DNA from: Polaribacter sp. Hel_I_88
Lineage (GTDB): Bacteria > Bacteroidota > Bacteroidia > Flavobacteriales > Flavobacteriaceae
Assembly: GCF_000687935.1 (NCBI RefSeq)
Contig: NZ_JHZZ01000001.1
Coordinates: 2,046,001-2,110,000, forward strand
Direction of reading: 5' to 3'
DNA: 64,000 nt
Shown here: positions 42,445 through 51,394 of the stretch, piece by piece
Layout of the letters: each line of letters begins with the position of its first letter
How positions within the stretch are numbered: the first letter of the stretch is position 1
Position numbers and translations under genes: made by a program
The notes under the pieces: model-generated
Databases searched by the model: none
Told to the model about the DNA's origin: nothing
Seen by the model: only the letters and a program-made list of their open reading frames with translations

Positions 42445-43869
42445 TTAGTTTTCCGCTAATTCAAAACCTTCCGTTAATTCATCACCTTCAACTTTTTTAT
42501 CTTCAGCTCCATGAGTAAGTCTTTTTAATGGTTTTAAGATTGCTATGATTAACAATCCGAAAATTGTACATGTAACTGCAATACCTGTAAAAACCTCAAA
42601 ATCTCCAGCATTTTCAGAAAGTCCGCCAACAAAACCAGCAACTTTGTTTCCTAAACCAGTAGCTGCAAAATAAGCTCCCATCATAAAAGAAGCGTATTTT
42701 AAAGGAGCTAATTTAGTAATAAAAGATAAGGCTACAGGAGAGGCACAAAGTTCACCAATCGTATGAAATAAATACGCTAAAACTAACCAAATCATTGCAG
42801 ATTTTTCAGCAACTTCATCACCATTCATTACAACTTCAGAAGCTGCTTTACTCATAAAGAAAAAACCAAAGGCCATAATAATTACACCAATTGCCATTTT
42901 AAAAATAGACGAAGATTCTTTTCCTTTAATTTTCCACTTATGCCAAAAACTACCCACAGCAGTTCCTAAAACAATGATAAAAAATGCGTTAATAGATTGA
43001 AATACAGCAGCAGGAACTTCATTGCCAATTAAAGGTAATGAAAATGATAACATTCTATCAGTTTTCTGTTCTGTATACAAACTCATTAAACCTCCTGCTT
43101 GTTCAAAAGCACCCCAAAAAACAATAATAATTAAGAATGATAAAAACATGACTAACATTCTGTCTTTCTCTACTTTAGTTAAAGGTTTTTTTAGTAAATC
43201 TTTGTTTGGTGAATCTTTACTTCCTATAAAATCTCCAACTCCTTGTAAGTATTTTAAGCCTGACATATAAACAATTTGTCCTAAAGCCATTCCTATACCT
43301 GCTAAACCAAAACCATAATGCCAACCCCATTTTGCAGCAACTGCTCCAACTAATAAAGCACCTAAGAAAGCACCTAAATTGATACCAATATAAAAAACAT
43401 AGAAACCTTTATCTCTTCTATCGTCACCAGTTTTGTATAAACCACCAACCATTGTAGATATGTTTGGTTTTAAAAACCCAACTCCAATCACAATAAAGAT
43501 AAGACCTGTAAAAAATGCCCATTGTTGGTCTACAGCTAAAATACCATGGCCAATACATAACAAAATACCACCTAACATTACTGCTTTTTTCTGACCGATA
43601 AATTTATCAGCAATCCAACCTCCAGGAATGGATGTTAAATAAACAAACATGGTATAGGTTCCGTAAAAAGAAAGTGTTTCTGCATTAGACCAACCAAAAC
43701 CAGATTGTGGATCTCCAAAAATTACTGGAGCTGCAATGTATAAAGTTAAAATTGCACGCATTCCATAGTATGAAAATCGCTCCCACATTTCAACAAAAAA
43801 GAGTACATATAATCCTACTGGATGCCCCATTAACTCTTTTTCATGTGGTTTTTTTACTAAAGTATTCAT
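42445..43869 (-). CDS. POT/PTR family proton-dependent oligopeptide transporter
   Basis: The 474-residue protein is a major-facilitator peptide/proton symporter with about 12-14 hydrophobic segments. The family signature FVEMWERFSYYGMRAIL (the ExxERFxYY motif) is near residues 25-41. FIVIGVGFLKPNISTMVG and FYVFYIGINLGAF follow, and GELCASPVALSFITKLAP lies in the second half. It imports di- and tripeptides. It follows the DPP IV gene by nine bases on the same strand, which fits uptake of the dipeptides that enzyme releases. The C-terminal 20 residues are acidic. Confidence 0.95.
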   Translation of the reverse strand: MNTLVKKPHEKELMGHPVGLYVLFFVEMWERFSYYGMRAILTLYIAAPVIFGDPQSGFGWSNAETLSFYGTYTMFVYLTSIPGGWIADKFIGQKKAVMLGGILLCIGHGILAVDQQWAFFTGLIFIVIGVGFLKPNISTMVGGLYKTGDDRRDKGFYVFYIGINLGAFLGALLVGAVAAKWGWHYGFGLAGIGMALGQIVYMSGLKYLQGVGDFIGSKDSPNKDLLKKPLTKVEKDRMLVMFLSFLIIIVFWGAFEQAGGLMSLYTEQKTDRMLSFSLPLIGNEVPAAVFQSINAFFIIVLGTAVGSFWHKWKIKGKESSSIFKMAIGVIIMAFGFFFMSKAASEVVMNGDEVAEKSAMIWLVLAYLFHTIGELCASPVALSFITKLAPLKYASFMMGAYFAATGLGNKVAGFVGGLSENAGDFEVFTGIAVTCTIFGLLIIAILKPLKRLTHGAEDKKVEGDELTEGFELAEN

Positions 43870-43878
43870 AAGTATATA

Positions 43879-46080
43879 TTATTTAGTTGATGTATTAATT
43901 AAATGCTCTTCTACAAAATTAGTCATTTTTGTATATAAATTTAAACGCATATTTTTTCCTCTAGAAATTGAGTGCGTTCTATCTGGTACTATAAATTGAT
44001 CGAATTGTTTGTTGGCTTCAATAAGCGCATTTGTCATTCTAAAACTATTTTGAACATGCACATTATCGTCTCCAGTTCCATGAACAAGTAGGTAGTTTCC
44101 TTCTAATTTATCAGCGTAATTTATTGGCGAATTATCATCATAACCACTCGCATTTTCTTGTGGAGTTTGCATATAACGTTCTGTATACACAGAATCGTAA
44201 AAACGCCACGAAGTTACAGGAGCAACTGCAATTGCTGTAGAGAATATATCATTTCCTTTTAAAAGACAATTTGTGCTCATAAAACCACCATAAGACCAAC
44301 CCCAAATACCGATATTATTTTCATCAATATAAGAACGTTCTGCTAATTTTTTAGCAGCAGCTATTTGGTCTTCAACCTCAAATTTACCTAATTCTTTTTG
44401 TGTTATTTTCTTAAAAGCAGCACCTTTTAAACCTGTTCCTCGTCCATCAACACACACTACAATCATGCCTTTTTGTGCTAGCATATTGTGCCAGTAATCG
44501 TTTGCTCCATTCCAACTATTACCAACTTGCTGAGAACCTGGTCCTGAATATTGAAACATCAACATTGGGTAGGTTTTCGATTCATCAAAATCAACAGGTT
44601 TTACCATCCACATGTTTAAATCATTACCATTAATATTGATGGTAGAAAACTCTTTTGGACTCATTTTATAGGCAGCTAAATCCTCTTTTAATTGAGCATT
44701 GTCTTTTATTACTTTTAACATTTCACCTTCTGCAGTATATAAAGAGTAAATTGGAGGTGTTTCAGCAGACGAATAGGTGTTGATAAAGTAATTTAAGTTT
44801 GTGCTAAAAGCAGCAGAATTTTGCCCTTCTTTATTACTTAATAACTTTTTGTTTTCACCATCTAAACCAATAGAATATACACCTCTATTGATTGAACCGT
44901 TTTCTACAGATTGATAATAAATAGTTTTCTTAGTATCATTAAAACCATAATAATTAGTTACTTCCCAATTTCCTTTTGTAATTTGGTTGATTAAATTTCC
45001 GTTAAAATCATAGTGATAAATGTGATTGAAACCATCTTTTTCGCTCGTCCAAATAAAGCTATTATCAACTAAAAAAGTAAGATTGTCTGTAATATCTATA
45101 TACGCTTTATCAGTTTCATTTAGTAAAATAGTTGATGAACTTCTTAACGCATTTACTTTGTGTAATTTTAAATCATTTTGATGACGATTTAAAGTTGTTG
45201 CTACTAAAATAGCATCATTATTAGACCATTTTATTCTTGGAATATATTCGTAATCGCCTAAAGTAATTTTTTTAGTATTTCTGTTTGATAATGTAAACAT
45301 TTGCAAGGTAACTGCTGCATTTTTTTCACCAGCTTTTGGATATTTAAAAACCAATTGATCTGGGTAGTTTTCAGAACCCACCAAATCCATAGAAAAAGTA
45401 GGAACATCAGTTTCATCGAAACGTAAAAAAGCTAAATATTCGCTGTTATTGCTCCACTCAAAAGCTCTAACAAAGGCAAATTCTTCTTCGTAAACCCAGT
45501 CTGTAATTCCGTTTATTATGTGATTCTTTTTACCATCTTTAGTAACTTGAATTAATGCGTTTTTACTGAAATCCTTTATAAAAATATTGTTGTCTTTTGC
45601 GTAGGCAACTTTTTTATTATCAGGAGAAAAAATAGGTTCTTGAATGTCTTTACCAATTAAAGATATTTCTTTAGAAGCAACATCATAGGCATAAAAAGTA
45701 CCACTATAAGAACGTCTAAAAATCTTTTTAAAGTTGGTTCCTAATATAATTTTTGTTTCATCATTATTAAAACTATATGAAGAAAAAGATTCAAGGTCAC
45801 CTAAATCTGCACTGCTTACAATGGTTTCAACTTTCTCTAAAGTTGCATAACTATATTTATCTACAGTTGTTACTCCGTTTTTATCAGTATTTAAAAGCGA
45901 ATAAAAATCGCCATTCATTGAGTTTAAAGCATTCATTTTTTCAGGCGAAAAAGTGCCATCCCAAATTTCTTCGAGAGTTATTTCTTTTTTGTCTGATAAT
46001 TCGTTTGATGTTGAGTTTGAGGTGTTTTTTGTACAGCCTATCATAAGTAAGATAGCTCCTAAAATGATTGTGTTTTTCAT
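43879..46080 (-). CDS. S9 family dipeptidyl peptidase IV, lipoprotein
   Basis: The 733-residue protein has a lipobox (LLMIGC, Cys16) and a beta-propeller N-terminal domain (about 30-480). The prolyl-oligopeptidase-type hydrolase domain follows. The DPP IV hallmark DWVYEEEF (the double Glu that binds the substrate amino terminus) is near residue 195. The catalytic Ser is in GWSYGGFMS, the Asp in HGTGDDNVH and the His in PDRTHSI. It removes X-Pro or X-Ala dipeptides from N-termini at the cell surface or in the periplasm. It precedes the POT transporter by nine bases. The fold is intact. Confidence 0.95.
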   Translation of the reverse strand: MKNTIILGAILLMIGCTKNTSNSTSNELSDKKEITLEEIWDGTFSPEKMNALNSMNGDFYSLLNTDKNGVTTVDKYSYATLEKVETIVSSADLGDLESFSSYSFNNDETKIILGTNFKKIFRRSYSGTFYAYDVASKEISLIGKDIQEPIFSPDNKKVAYAKDNNIFIKDFSKNALIQVTKDGKKNHIINGITDWVYEEEFAFVRAFEWSNNSEYLAFLRFDETDVPTFSMDLVGSENYPDQLVFKYPKAGEKNAAVTLQMFTLSNRNTKKITLGDYEYIPRIKWSNNDAILVATTLNRHQNDLKLHKVNALRSSSTILLNETDKAYIDITDNLTFLVDNSFIWTSEKDGFNHIYHYDFNGNLINQITKGNWEVTNYYGFNDTKKTIYYQSVENGSINRGVYSIGLDGENKKLLSNKEGQNSAAFSTNLNYFINTYSSAETPPIYSLYTAEGEMLKVIKDNAQLKEDLAAYKMSPKEFSTININGNDLNMWMVKPVDFDESKTYPMLMFQYSGPGSQQVGNSWNGANDYWHNMLAQKGMIVVCVDGRGTGLKGAAFKKITQKELGKFEVEDQIAAAKKLAERSYIDENNIGIWGWSYGGFMSTNCLLKGNDIFSTAIAVAPVTSWRFYDSVYTERYMQTPQENASGYDDNSPINYADKLEGNYLLVHGTGDDNVHVQNSFRMTNALIEANKQFDQFIVPDRTHSISRGKNMRLNLYTKMTNFVEEHLINTSTK

Positions 46081-46210
46081 TTGAGACTTTGGTTTAATAA
46101 AAGTTGCTCAAGTTTACGAAATTATTGTGAAAAAAAGAGTCAATTTTATGGAAGTTTTAAAGATTATGTATTTTGGCAATAGATTATATATTGATTCTCA
46201 ATTTTTACGC

Positions 46211-46249
46211 AAAAAAATTCTCGATATTATAAATAATAATATCGAGAAT
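46211..46249 (-). terminator. Terminator of the prohibitin-like gene
   Basis: ATTCTCGATATTAT (46217-46230) and ATAATATCGAGAAT (46236-46249) are perfect 14-base arms, and the minus-strand side ends in seven T. Confidence 0.85.
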
Positions 46250-46279
46250 AGCTGAATTTAATAACAATCTACTTTTAAT

Positions 46280-47077
46280 TTAATCTTCTTTTTTTGTGTT
46301 TATTTCCTCTTGACCAACAATTAAAGGAGTTTTTCCATCTGTAATTATCGTTTTTGCGTTGCTAGATCTTGCTAATTCTCTAAAAGCTTCTATAGCTTTT
46401 AATCTTAAAATACCAGGAGTTAAACCTTCTGCAATAATTAATTGCGCATCTCTTTCTCCTTTTGCATTAATAATTTTTCTTTCAGCCTCTAAAGTTTCTT
46501 GCTCTAAAACAAATTTTAAACGCATGGCATCTTGTTCTGCTTGTAATTTTCTTTCAATAGAGTTTGCTAAACCTGCAGGCAATTGAATTTGTTTCATTAA
46601 TACACCAATTAATTCGATGCCATCTGCTTGTTTCTCAAGGTTAATTTTCATCTTTTTTAAGATTTCTAATTCAATTATTGAACGCATTCCTGAGTGCATA
46701 TCTTTTGCGAAAAATTGTGCACAAACATCTGATGCTGCAGATCTAAAAACACTGGTAATTACAGATTCGTAATCTTGCCCTAAGTTTTCTAAAACAGAGG
46801 CAACTTTATTTGCTTCTAATCTGTATAAAATCGATATTTCAGAATTTACACTCAACCCTTCTTTACTAGGCAAGCTTAAAAATAATTTAATGTTTTTTGT
46901 TTTTGTAGATTCAATTAAAACTTTACTCGTTAAAGGATTGTAAATTACAGTTCCTTGTGTTTTTGTTTCTTTAGATAGTTTTCCTAAAGTTTGTTTAATA
47001 CCAACTTCTCCTGGTCTTACAACTGCACAACTATAAAAGAAACCAACAATTAAAATTAATATACCAAGATTTTTCAT
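46280..47077 (-). CDS. SPFH/prohibitin family lipoprotein
   Basis: The 265-residue protein has a lipobox (FFYSC) and then an SPFH/Band 7 domain (about 20-190) with VRPGEVGIKQTLGKL and SVNSEISILYRLEANKV. A helical region (about 155-225) containing RKLQAEQDAMRLKFVLEQETLEAERKIINAKGERDAQLIIAEG is typical of prohibitins. It should form large membrane-associated ring assemblies in the envelope; the exact role in bacteria is unsettled. It is a single gene with its own terminator, divergent from HMG-CoA reductase. Confidence 0.9.
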   Translation of the reverse strand: MKNLGILILIVGFFYSCAVVRPGEVGIKQTLGKLSKETKTQGTVIYNPLTSKVLIESTKTKNIKLFLSLPSKEGLSVNSEISILYRLEANKVASVLENLGQDYESVITSVFRSAASDVCAQFFAKDMHSGMRSIIELEILKKMKINLEKQADGIELIGVLMKQIQLPAGLANSIERKLQAEQDAMRLKFVLEQETLEAERKIINAKGERDAQLIIAEGLTPGILRLKAIEAFRELARSSNAKTIITDGKTPLIVGQEEINTKKED

Positions 47078-47333
47078 AATTAAATATTTTAAAAATTATA
47101 CACACAAATTTAATAGTAATGCTTTTATTTGTGCGATTTTTGTAATAGTAATTACTTATAAAATAATTACTAAATCTTATTCACTATCAACTTTGTGTTA
47201 ATTATATTAATTTTTAAAGATTTTAATAATAATTATTATTTTAAGTGATGAACATTTATAGTTATTATAAAAAAAATATTTTTTTCTTATCAAGTCTTCT
47301 TTAAATATATAAGAACTTTGCAAAAGTTTCAGT

Positions 47334-47341
47334 TATATTTG
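47334..47341 (+). promoter_or_regulatory. -7 box of the HMGR gene
   Basis: TATATTTG fits TAnnTTTG and ends 19 bases before the ATG at 47361. A TTG lies only 13 bases upstream, too close for a normal -33. Confidence 0.5.
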
Positions 47342-47360
47342 TTTCTAATAGATTAAAAAA

Positions 47361-49094
47361 ATGAGTAAAATTATTTCTGGGTTTTCAAAATTTTCAAAAG
47401 ATGAAAAAGTTGATTGGTTGCTAAAAAACTACTTCAAGAATTCATCAGAAGTTTTAAAAGTTATACAACAATATTGGAATGATGATGAAAAGTTACAACA
47501 ACTTCATGACGATTTTATAGAAAACACCATCACTAATTTTTACATGCCTTTTGGTGTGGCACCAAATTTTATTATAAATAATAGGGAGTATACAATTCCT
47601 ATGGTTTTAGAAGAAAGTTCTGTAGTTGCTGCAGCTTCTTTAGTAGGTAAGTTTTGGAGCACTAGAGGTGGTTTTAAAACGAAAGTAATTGGTACTACAA
47701 AAATAGGGCAAGTTCACTTTATGTATGCAGGTAAAAAAGAAGATTTAAGAACCTATTTTGCTAAAAATAAAACCGAATTATTTGCTGCAACAGCTTCCAT
47801 CACTCAAAATATGGAAAAACGTGGAGGTGGAATTCTAGAGATTGAATTGGTTGATAAAACAGATAAATTAGCGAATTATTACCAACTCCACATCACTTTT
47901 GAAACGAAAGATTCAATGGGTGCAAACTTTATAAATTCTTGCTTAGAAGCTATTGCAAAAAAGTTTGAAAATGACGAGATAGAAATTGTAATGAGTATTT
48001 TATCGAACTACGTTCCTGAATGTTTGGTAAGAGCAGAAGTGAGTTGCAAAATTGAAGAATTGGGTGGAGAAGATCCGCAGAAATTTGCCGATAAATTTTA
48101 CCAAGCTGTAAAAATTGCTGAAATTGAACCTTATAGAGCAGTTACTCATAATAAAGGAATTATGAACGGAATTGATGCAGTTGTTTTAGCAACAGGCAAC
48201 GATTTCAGAGCCATAGAAGCTGGTGCACATGCGTATGCTTCAAGAAGTGGAACTTATTCAAGTTTGTCTCATTGTACTATTGATGATGGGATTTTTAAAT
48301 TTTGGATAGAAATTCCTTTGGCTTTAGGAACTGTTGGTGGTTTAACAGCTTTGCATCCAATGGCTAAATTTTCTTTAGAACTATTACAAAAACCTTCTGC
48401 AAGAGTTTTAATGCAAATAATTGCAGCAGCAGGTTTAGCTCAAAATTTTGCGGCATTAAGAGCGTTGACAACAAAAGGCATTCAACATGGACACATGAAA
48501 ATGCACTTGCAAAATATTTTAAACCAGTTTGATGCCACTGCTACCGAAAAAGAGGAAATAACTGCGTATTTTGATAAAAGAACAGTATCCCATTCTGCAG
48601 TTGTAGAAAAATTAAAAGGTTTAAGAAAACCCAATGTTAAATGGGTAGATTTTTTAGATTTTGATACCATTAATAATAAATTATCTTCTTTAAATGAAGA
48701 TTCAAAGCCAGTGTTTGGACAAATGAATGCGCAACAAATGATAGAGCATTTAAGTGCAGTAACTCAAATTGCCAACGGAAATTGGAATGTAAATGTGTTT
48801 GTTTCTGATGAAAAAACTGCAAGAAGAAAACCATTTTTACAAACTGAAAACGAATTGCAAACAGGTTTTAAAGCTTCTTTTTTAGCTGATGAACCTATAA
48901 AATTAAAATTTAGTTCTATAGATATTGCAATTGATGATTTATTATATCAACTACAATCTTTTTTATTAATTTTTAAACAAAATAAAAACAGAACTGTGGT
49001 GCATCCTTTTTTCGGCGAATTAAATTTTGAAGAATGGAAGAGGTTTCAAATAAAACATTTTACACATCATTTTAAACAATTCGATTTGCTGTAA
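47361..49094 (+). CDS. Class II HMG-CoA reductase fused to a DUF1569-like (DinB-fold) domain
   Basis: Residues about 1-425 are class II (degradative-type) hydroxymethylglutaryl-CoA reductase. It has the catalytic Glu in VLEESSVVAA (about 84), ETKDSMGANFIN, Lys265 in THNKGIMNG, Asp281 in ATGNDFRAIEAG, the GTVGG turn and the late His in GHMKMH. The remaining 150 residues (about 428-577, with FGQMNAQQMIEHLSAVT and EWKRFQIKHFTHHFKQFD) have the pattern of a DUF1569/DinB-like four-helix domain, with several His residues. Without a pause there is no room for two genes. The start is the ATG at 47361. The stop TAA shares one base with the start of the next kinase. In Flavobacteriia this reductase most likely serves mevalonate synthesis. 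Confidence 0.88.
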   Translation: MSKIISGFSKFSKDEKVDWLLKNYFKNSSEVLKVIQQYWNDDEKLQQLHDDFIENTITNFYMPFGVAPNFIINNREYTIPMVLEESSVVAAASLVGKFWSTRGGFKTKVIGTTKIGQVHFMYAGKKEDLRTYFAKNKTELFAATASITQNMEKRGGGILEIELVDKTDKLANYYQLHITFETKDSMGANFINSCLEAIAKKFENDEIEIVMSILSNYVPECLVRAEVSCKIEELGGEDPQKFADKFYQAVKIAEIEPYRAVTHNKGIMNGIDAVVLATGNDFRAIEAGAHAYASRSGTYSSLSHCTIDDGIFKFWIEIPLALGTVGGLTALHPMAKFSLELLQKPSARVLMQIIAAAGLAQNFAALRALTTKGIQHGHMKMHLQNILNQFDATATEKEEITAYFDKRTVSHSAVVEKLKGLRKPNVKWVDFLDFDTINNKLSSLNEDSKPVFGQMNAQQMIEHLSAVTQIANGNWNVNVFVSDEKTARRKPFLQTENELQTGFKASFLADEPIKLKFSSIDIAIDDLLYQLQSFLLIFKQNKNRTVVHPFFGELNFEEWKRFQIKHFTHHFKQFDLL

Positions 49095-50023
49095 TGAACT
49101 ATTATTCAAACGGAAAATTATTGATAACAGGAGAATATTTGGTTTTAGATGGCGCAAAATCTTTGGCAGTTCCAACAAAATTTGGTCAAGATTTAAGTGT
49201 TGATGCCATAAAAGAACCTCAAATTATCTGGGGAAGTTTTACAAATACAGGCAAATGTTGGTTCGAGGCTGTTTTCGATTTGCAGAAATTACGTTTAATA
49301 AATTGTTTTTTTAATTCCGATAAAGAAGGAAGTGCAGAAAATATTGCAGAAACCTTATTAGAAATTTTACAAGAAGCTAAAAGATTAAATCCAAATTTTT
49401 TAAATACGGAAAATGGTTTTGTTGTAAAAACAACTTTAACATTTCCTAGAAATTGGGGTTTAGGGAGCTCATCAACCTTAATAAATTCAATTGCAAGTTG
49501 GGCTAAAGTAGATGCTTTTCAATTACTTTGGAATTCCTTTAAAGGAAGTGGTTATGACATTGCTTGTGCTCAAAATGATACGCCTATTTTTTATCAAATA
49601 AATAATAAAAAACCAGTTATTAAGCAAGTTGAGTTCAATCCAACTTTTAAAGATAGCTTGTTTTTTGTGCATTTAAATCAAAAGCAAGACTCAAAAGAAG
49701 GCATTGCAAAATTTAGGGAAAGTGGAACTAATTTTGATAAAGAAATCAAAAGAATTTCAGAAATGTCCGATGAATTTTTAGCATCAACATCTATAGAAAA
49801 CTTTAATAAATTAATTGTTGAGCACGAAGAAATTATTAGTAATATTATCCAACTAAAACCTGTAAAAGAAAAATTATTTCCAGATTATAGTTTGGGAGAA
49901 ATTAAAAGTTTGGGAGCTTGGGGAGGAGATTTTGTATTGGCAACTGGAAATGCGCAAACACCAACATATTTTAAAAATAAGGGATTTAAAACTATTTTGA
50001 AATATTCAGAAATAATTTTATAA
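49094..50023 (+). CDS. GYDIA-type GHMP kinase, candidate phosphomevalonate kinase
   Basis: The 309-residue protein is a GHMP-superfamily kinase: LLITGEYLVLDGAKSLAVP, the phosphate loop NWGLGSSSTLINSIASW (about 118-134), and GSGYDIACAQ (about 156-165), from which the family takes its GYDIA name. It has no close match to the classical kinases of the pathway. The start overlaps the HMGR stop by one base, so it is coupled to mevalonate formation. Mevalonate kinase and diphosphomevalonate decarboxylase are encoded 6-8 kb away, and no known phosphomevalonate kinase is in the window. I infer that this kinase could fill that step. Confidence 0.85.
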   Translation: MNYYSNGKLLITGEYLVLDGAKSLAVPTKFGQDLSVDAIKEPQIIWGSFTNTGKCWFEAVFDLQKLRLINCFFNSDKEGSAENIAETLLEILQEAKRLNPNFLNTENGFVVKTTLTFPRNWGLGSSSTLINSIASWAKVDAFQLLWNSFKGSGYDIACAQNDTPIFYQINNKKPVIKQVEFNPTFKDSLFFVHLNQKQDSKEGIAKFRESGTNFDKEIKRISEMSDEFLASTSIENFNKLIVEHEEIISNIIQLKPVKEKLFPDYSLGEIKSLGAWGGDFVLATGNAQTPTYFKNKGFKTILKYSEIIL

Positions 50024-50034
50024 GTACGGACAAT

Positions 50035-50063
50035 ACCTCACAGGTTTTTAAAACCTGTGAGGT
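50035..50063. repeat. Palindromic dispersed repeat (ACCTCACAGGTTT unit)
   Basis: ACCTCACAGGTTT and AAACCTGTGAGGT are perfect 13-base arms around a three-base loop, 12 bases after the kinase stop. The sequence is a common intergenic palindrome of Bacteroidetes and could also act as a terminator in both directions. Confidence 0.7.
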
Positions 50064-50081
50064 CTGAAAAAAAGTAAAAAG

Positions 50082-51371
50082 ATGAGTAATTCAAGTAAGA
50101 GTGAATTTTTCCAGAAGCCTGTATTGAGCGAAGTCGAAATAGGGAATAAAAAGGGGCTCTCAGTAATAATTATAGGAGGTGGAGCAGCAGGCTATTTTAC
50201 AGCCATCAACGCAAAAGAGAAAAATCCAAACTTAGAGATTACAATTCTAGAAAAAGGGAATGACGTTTTGCAGAAAGTAAAAATTTCTGGAGGTGGAAGA
50301 TGCAATGTTACACATGCTTGTTTTGAACCAAAAGAGTTGGTGAAGTTTTATCCAAGAGGAGAAAAAGAATTATTGGGCCCTTTTCATAAATTTATGACTG
50401 GTGATACTTTTGAATGGTTTGATGATAGAGGAGTTCCTTTAAAAATTGAAAGTGATAATCGTGTTTTCCCAGAAGCAAATACAAGTCAGGCAATTATAGA
50501 TTGTTTTCAAAAATCTGTCGACGATTTAGGAATTAAAGTAATTACAAATTGTGGTGTAAATGAGGTGCATCAAAAAGATGATACATGGATTATCACCACA
50601 AAAAAAGAAGTTTTTGAAGCAGATAAAATTGTAATTGCTGCAGGAAGTTCTAAAAAAGTTTGGGAATTGTGTGAAACTTTAGATCATTCCATTATAGAAC
50701 CTGTTCCGTCTTTATTTACTTTTAATATCAACGACAAACGTTTGTTAGATTTATTGGGAACTTCTGTGCCAAATGCCACTGTAAATATTGTCGGTACAAA
50801 TTTAGAAGCTTCAGGACCTTTGCTAATTACACATTGGGGAATGAGTGGACCAGCTGTTTTAAAACTCTCTGCTTTTGGTGCAAGAATTTTGGCTGATAAA
50901 AACTATCAATATAATGTAGAAGTGAATTGGTTATCGAGACCAACTGACAAAGTTTTGAATGTTTTATTGAATTTAAAAAAGAAAGAACCTCGAAAAACTG
51001 TTATTTTAAAATCGCCATTTGCAGAAATTTCTAAAAGATTATGGGAGCGTTTTGTGTTGTTTTCTGGGATTTCTAAAAATCAGAATTGGGCAGATTTAAA
51101 TAGTTTTCAAATAGAAAAATTAGCAAGCGAATTAACCAAAGGAATTTATAACGCCAATGGAAGAACTACTTTTAAAGACGAATTTGTAACTGCTGGAGGC
51201 ATTGATTTGAAGGAAATTAATTTTAAAAATTTTGAAAGTAAAAAACACAAAAACTTATTTTTTGTAGGCGAAGTTTTAAATATTGATGCAGTTACAGGAG
51301 GTTTCAATTTTCAAAATGCATGGACAGGTGGTTTTATTTGTGCACAAGCGTTGGCTGAAACTAACAACTAA
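50082..51371 (+). CDS. NAD(P)/FAD-dependent oxidoreductase, HI0933/YhiN family
   Basis: The 429-residue flavoprotein has a dinucleotide-binding loop (VIIIGGGAAGYFTAINA, about 28-44), the KVKISGGGRCNVTHA block of the HI0933 family, and the C-terminal FVGEVLNIDAVTGGFNFQNAWTGGFICAQAL with the FAD-proximal motif. The physiological substrate is unknown. The N-terminal 24 residues (up to IGNKKGL) are not conserved and are encoded partly by a dispersed repeat, producing PVLSEVE. No in-frame ATG or GTG lies between that and the Rossmann loop; a TTG inside the repeat (50124) is the only alternative. A heptanucleotide repeat array covers its stop codon. Confidence 0.9.
   Translation: MSNSSKSEFFQKPVLSEVEIGNKKGLSVIIIGGGAAGYFTAINAKEKNPNLEITILEKGNDVLQKVKISGGGRCNVTHACFEPKELVKFYPRGEKELLGPFHKFMTGDTFEWFDDRGVPLKIESDNRVFPEANTSQAIIDCFQKSVDDLGIKVITNCGVNEVHQKDDTWIITTKKEVFEADKIVIAAGSSKKVWELCETLDHSIIEPVPSLFTFNINDKRLLDLLGTSVPNATVNIVGTNLEASGPLLITHWGMSGPAVLKLSAFGARILADKNYQYNVEVNWLSRPTDKVLNVLLNLKKKEPRKTVILKSPFAEISKRLWERFVLFSGISKNQNWADLNSFQIEKLASELTKGIYNANGRTTFKDEFVTAGGIDLKEINFKNFESKKHKNLFFVGEVLNIDAVTGGFNFQNAWTGGFICAQALAETNN
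50117..50144. repeat. Dispersed repeat inside a coding 5' end
   Basis: GTATTGAGCGAAGTCGAAAT with flanking GCCT and AGGG is a copy of the CTGAGC/TGAGCGAAGTCGAA repeat class found at 39656. It lies within codons 12-20 of the FAD-oxidoreductase and encodes PVLSEVE, a peptide known to recur in database proteins because of this repeat. Confidence 0.7.
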
Positions 51372-51393
51372 CAACTAACAACTAATAACTAAT
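51359..51393. repeat. Five tandem copies of the heptamer AACTAA(C/T)
   Basis: Five exact-length units (51359-51365, 51366-51372, 51373-51379, 51380-51386, 51387-51393) fill the end of the FAD-oxidoreductase gene, including its stop TAA, and end one base before the next ATG. Changes in copy number would shift the stop and spacer length. Confidence 0.9.
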
Positions 51394-51394
51394 C

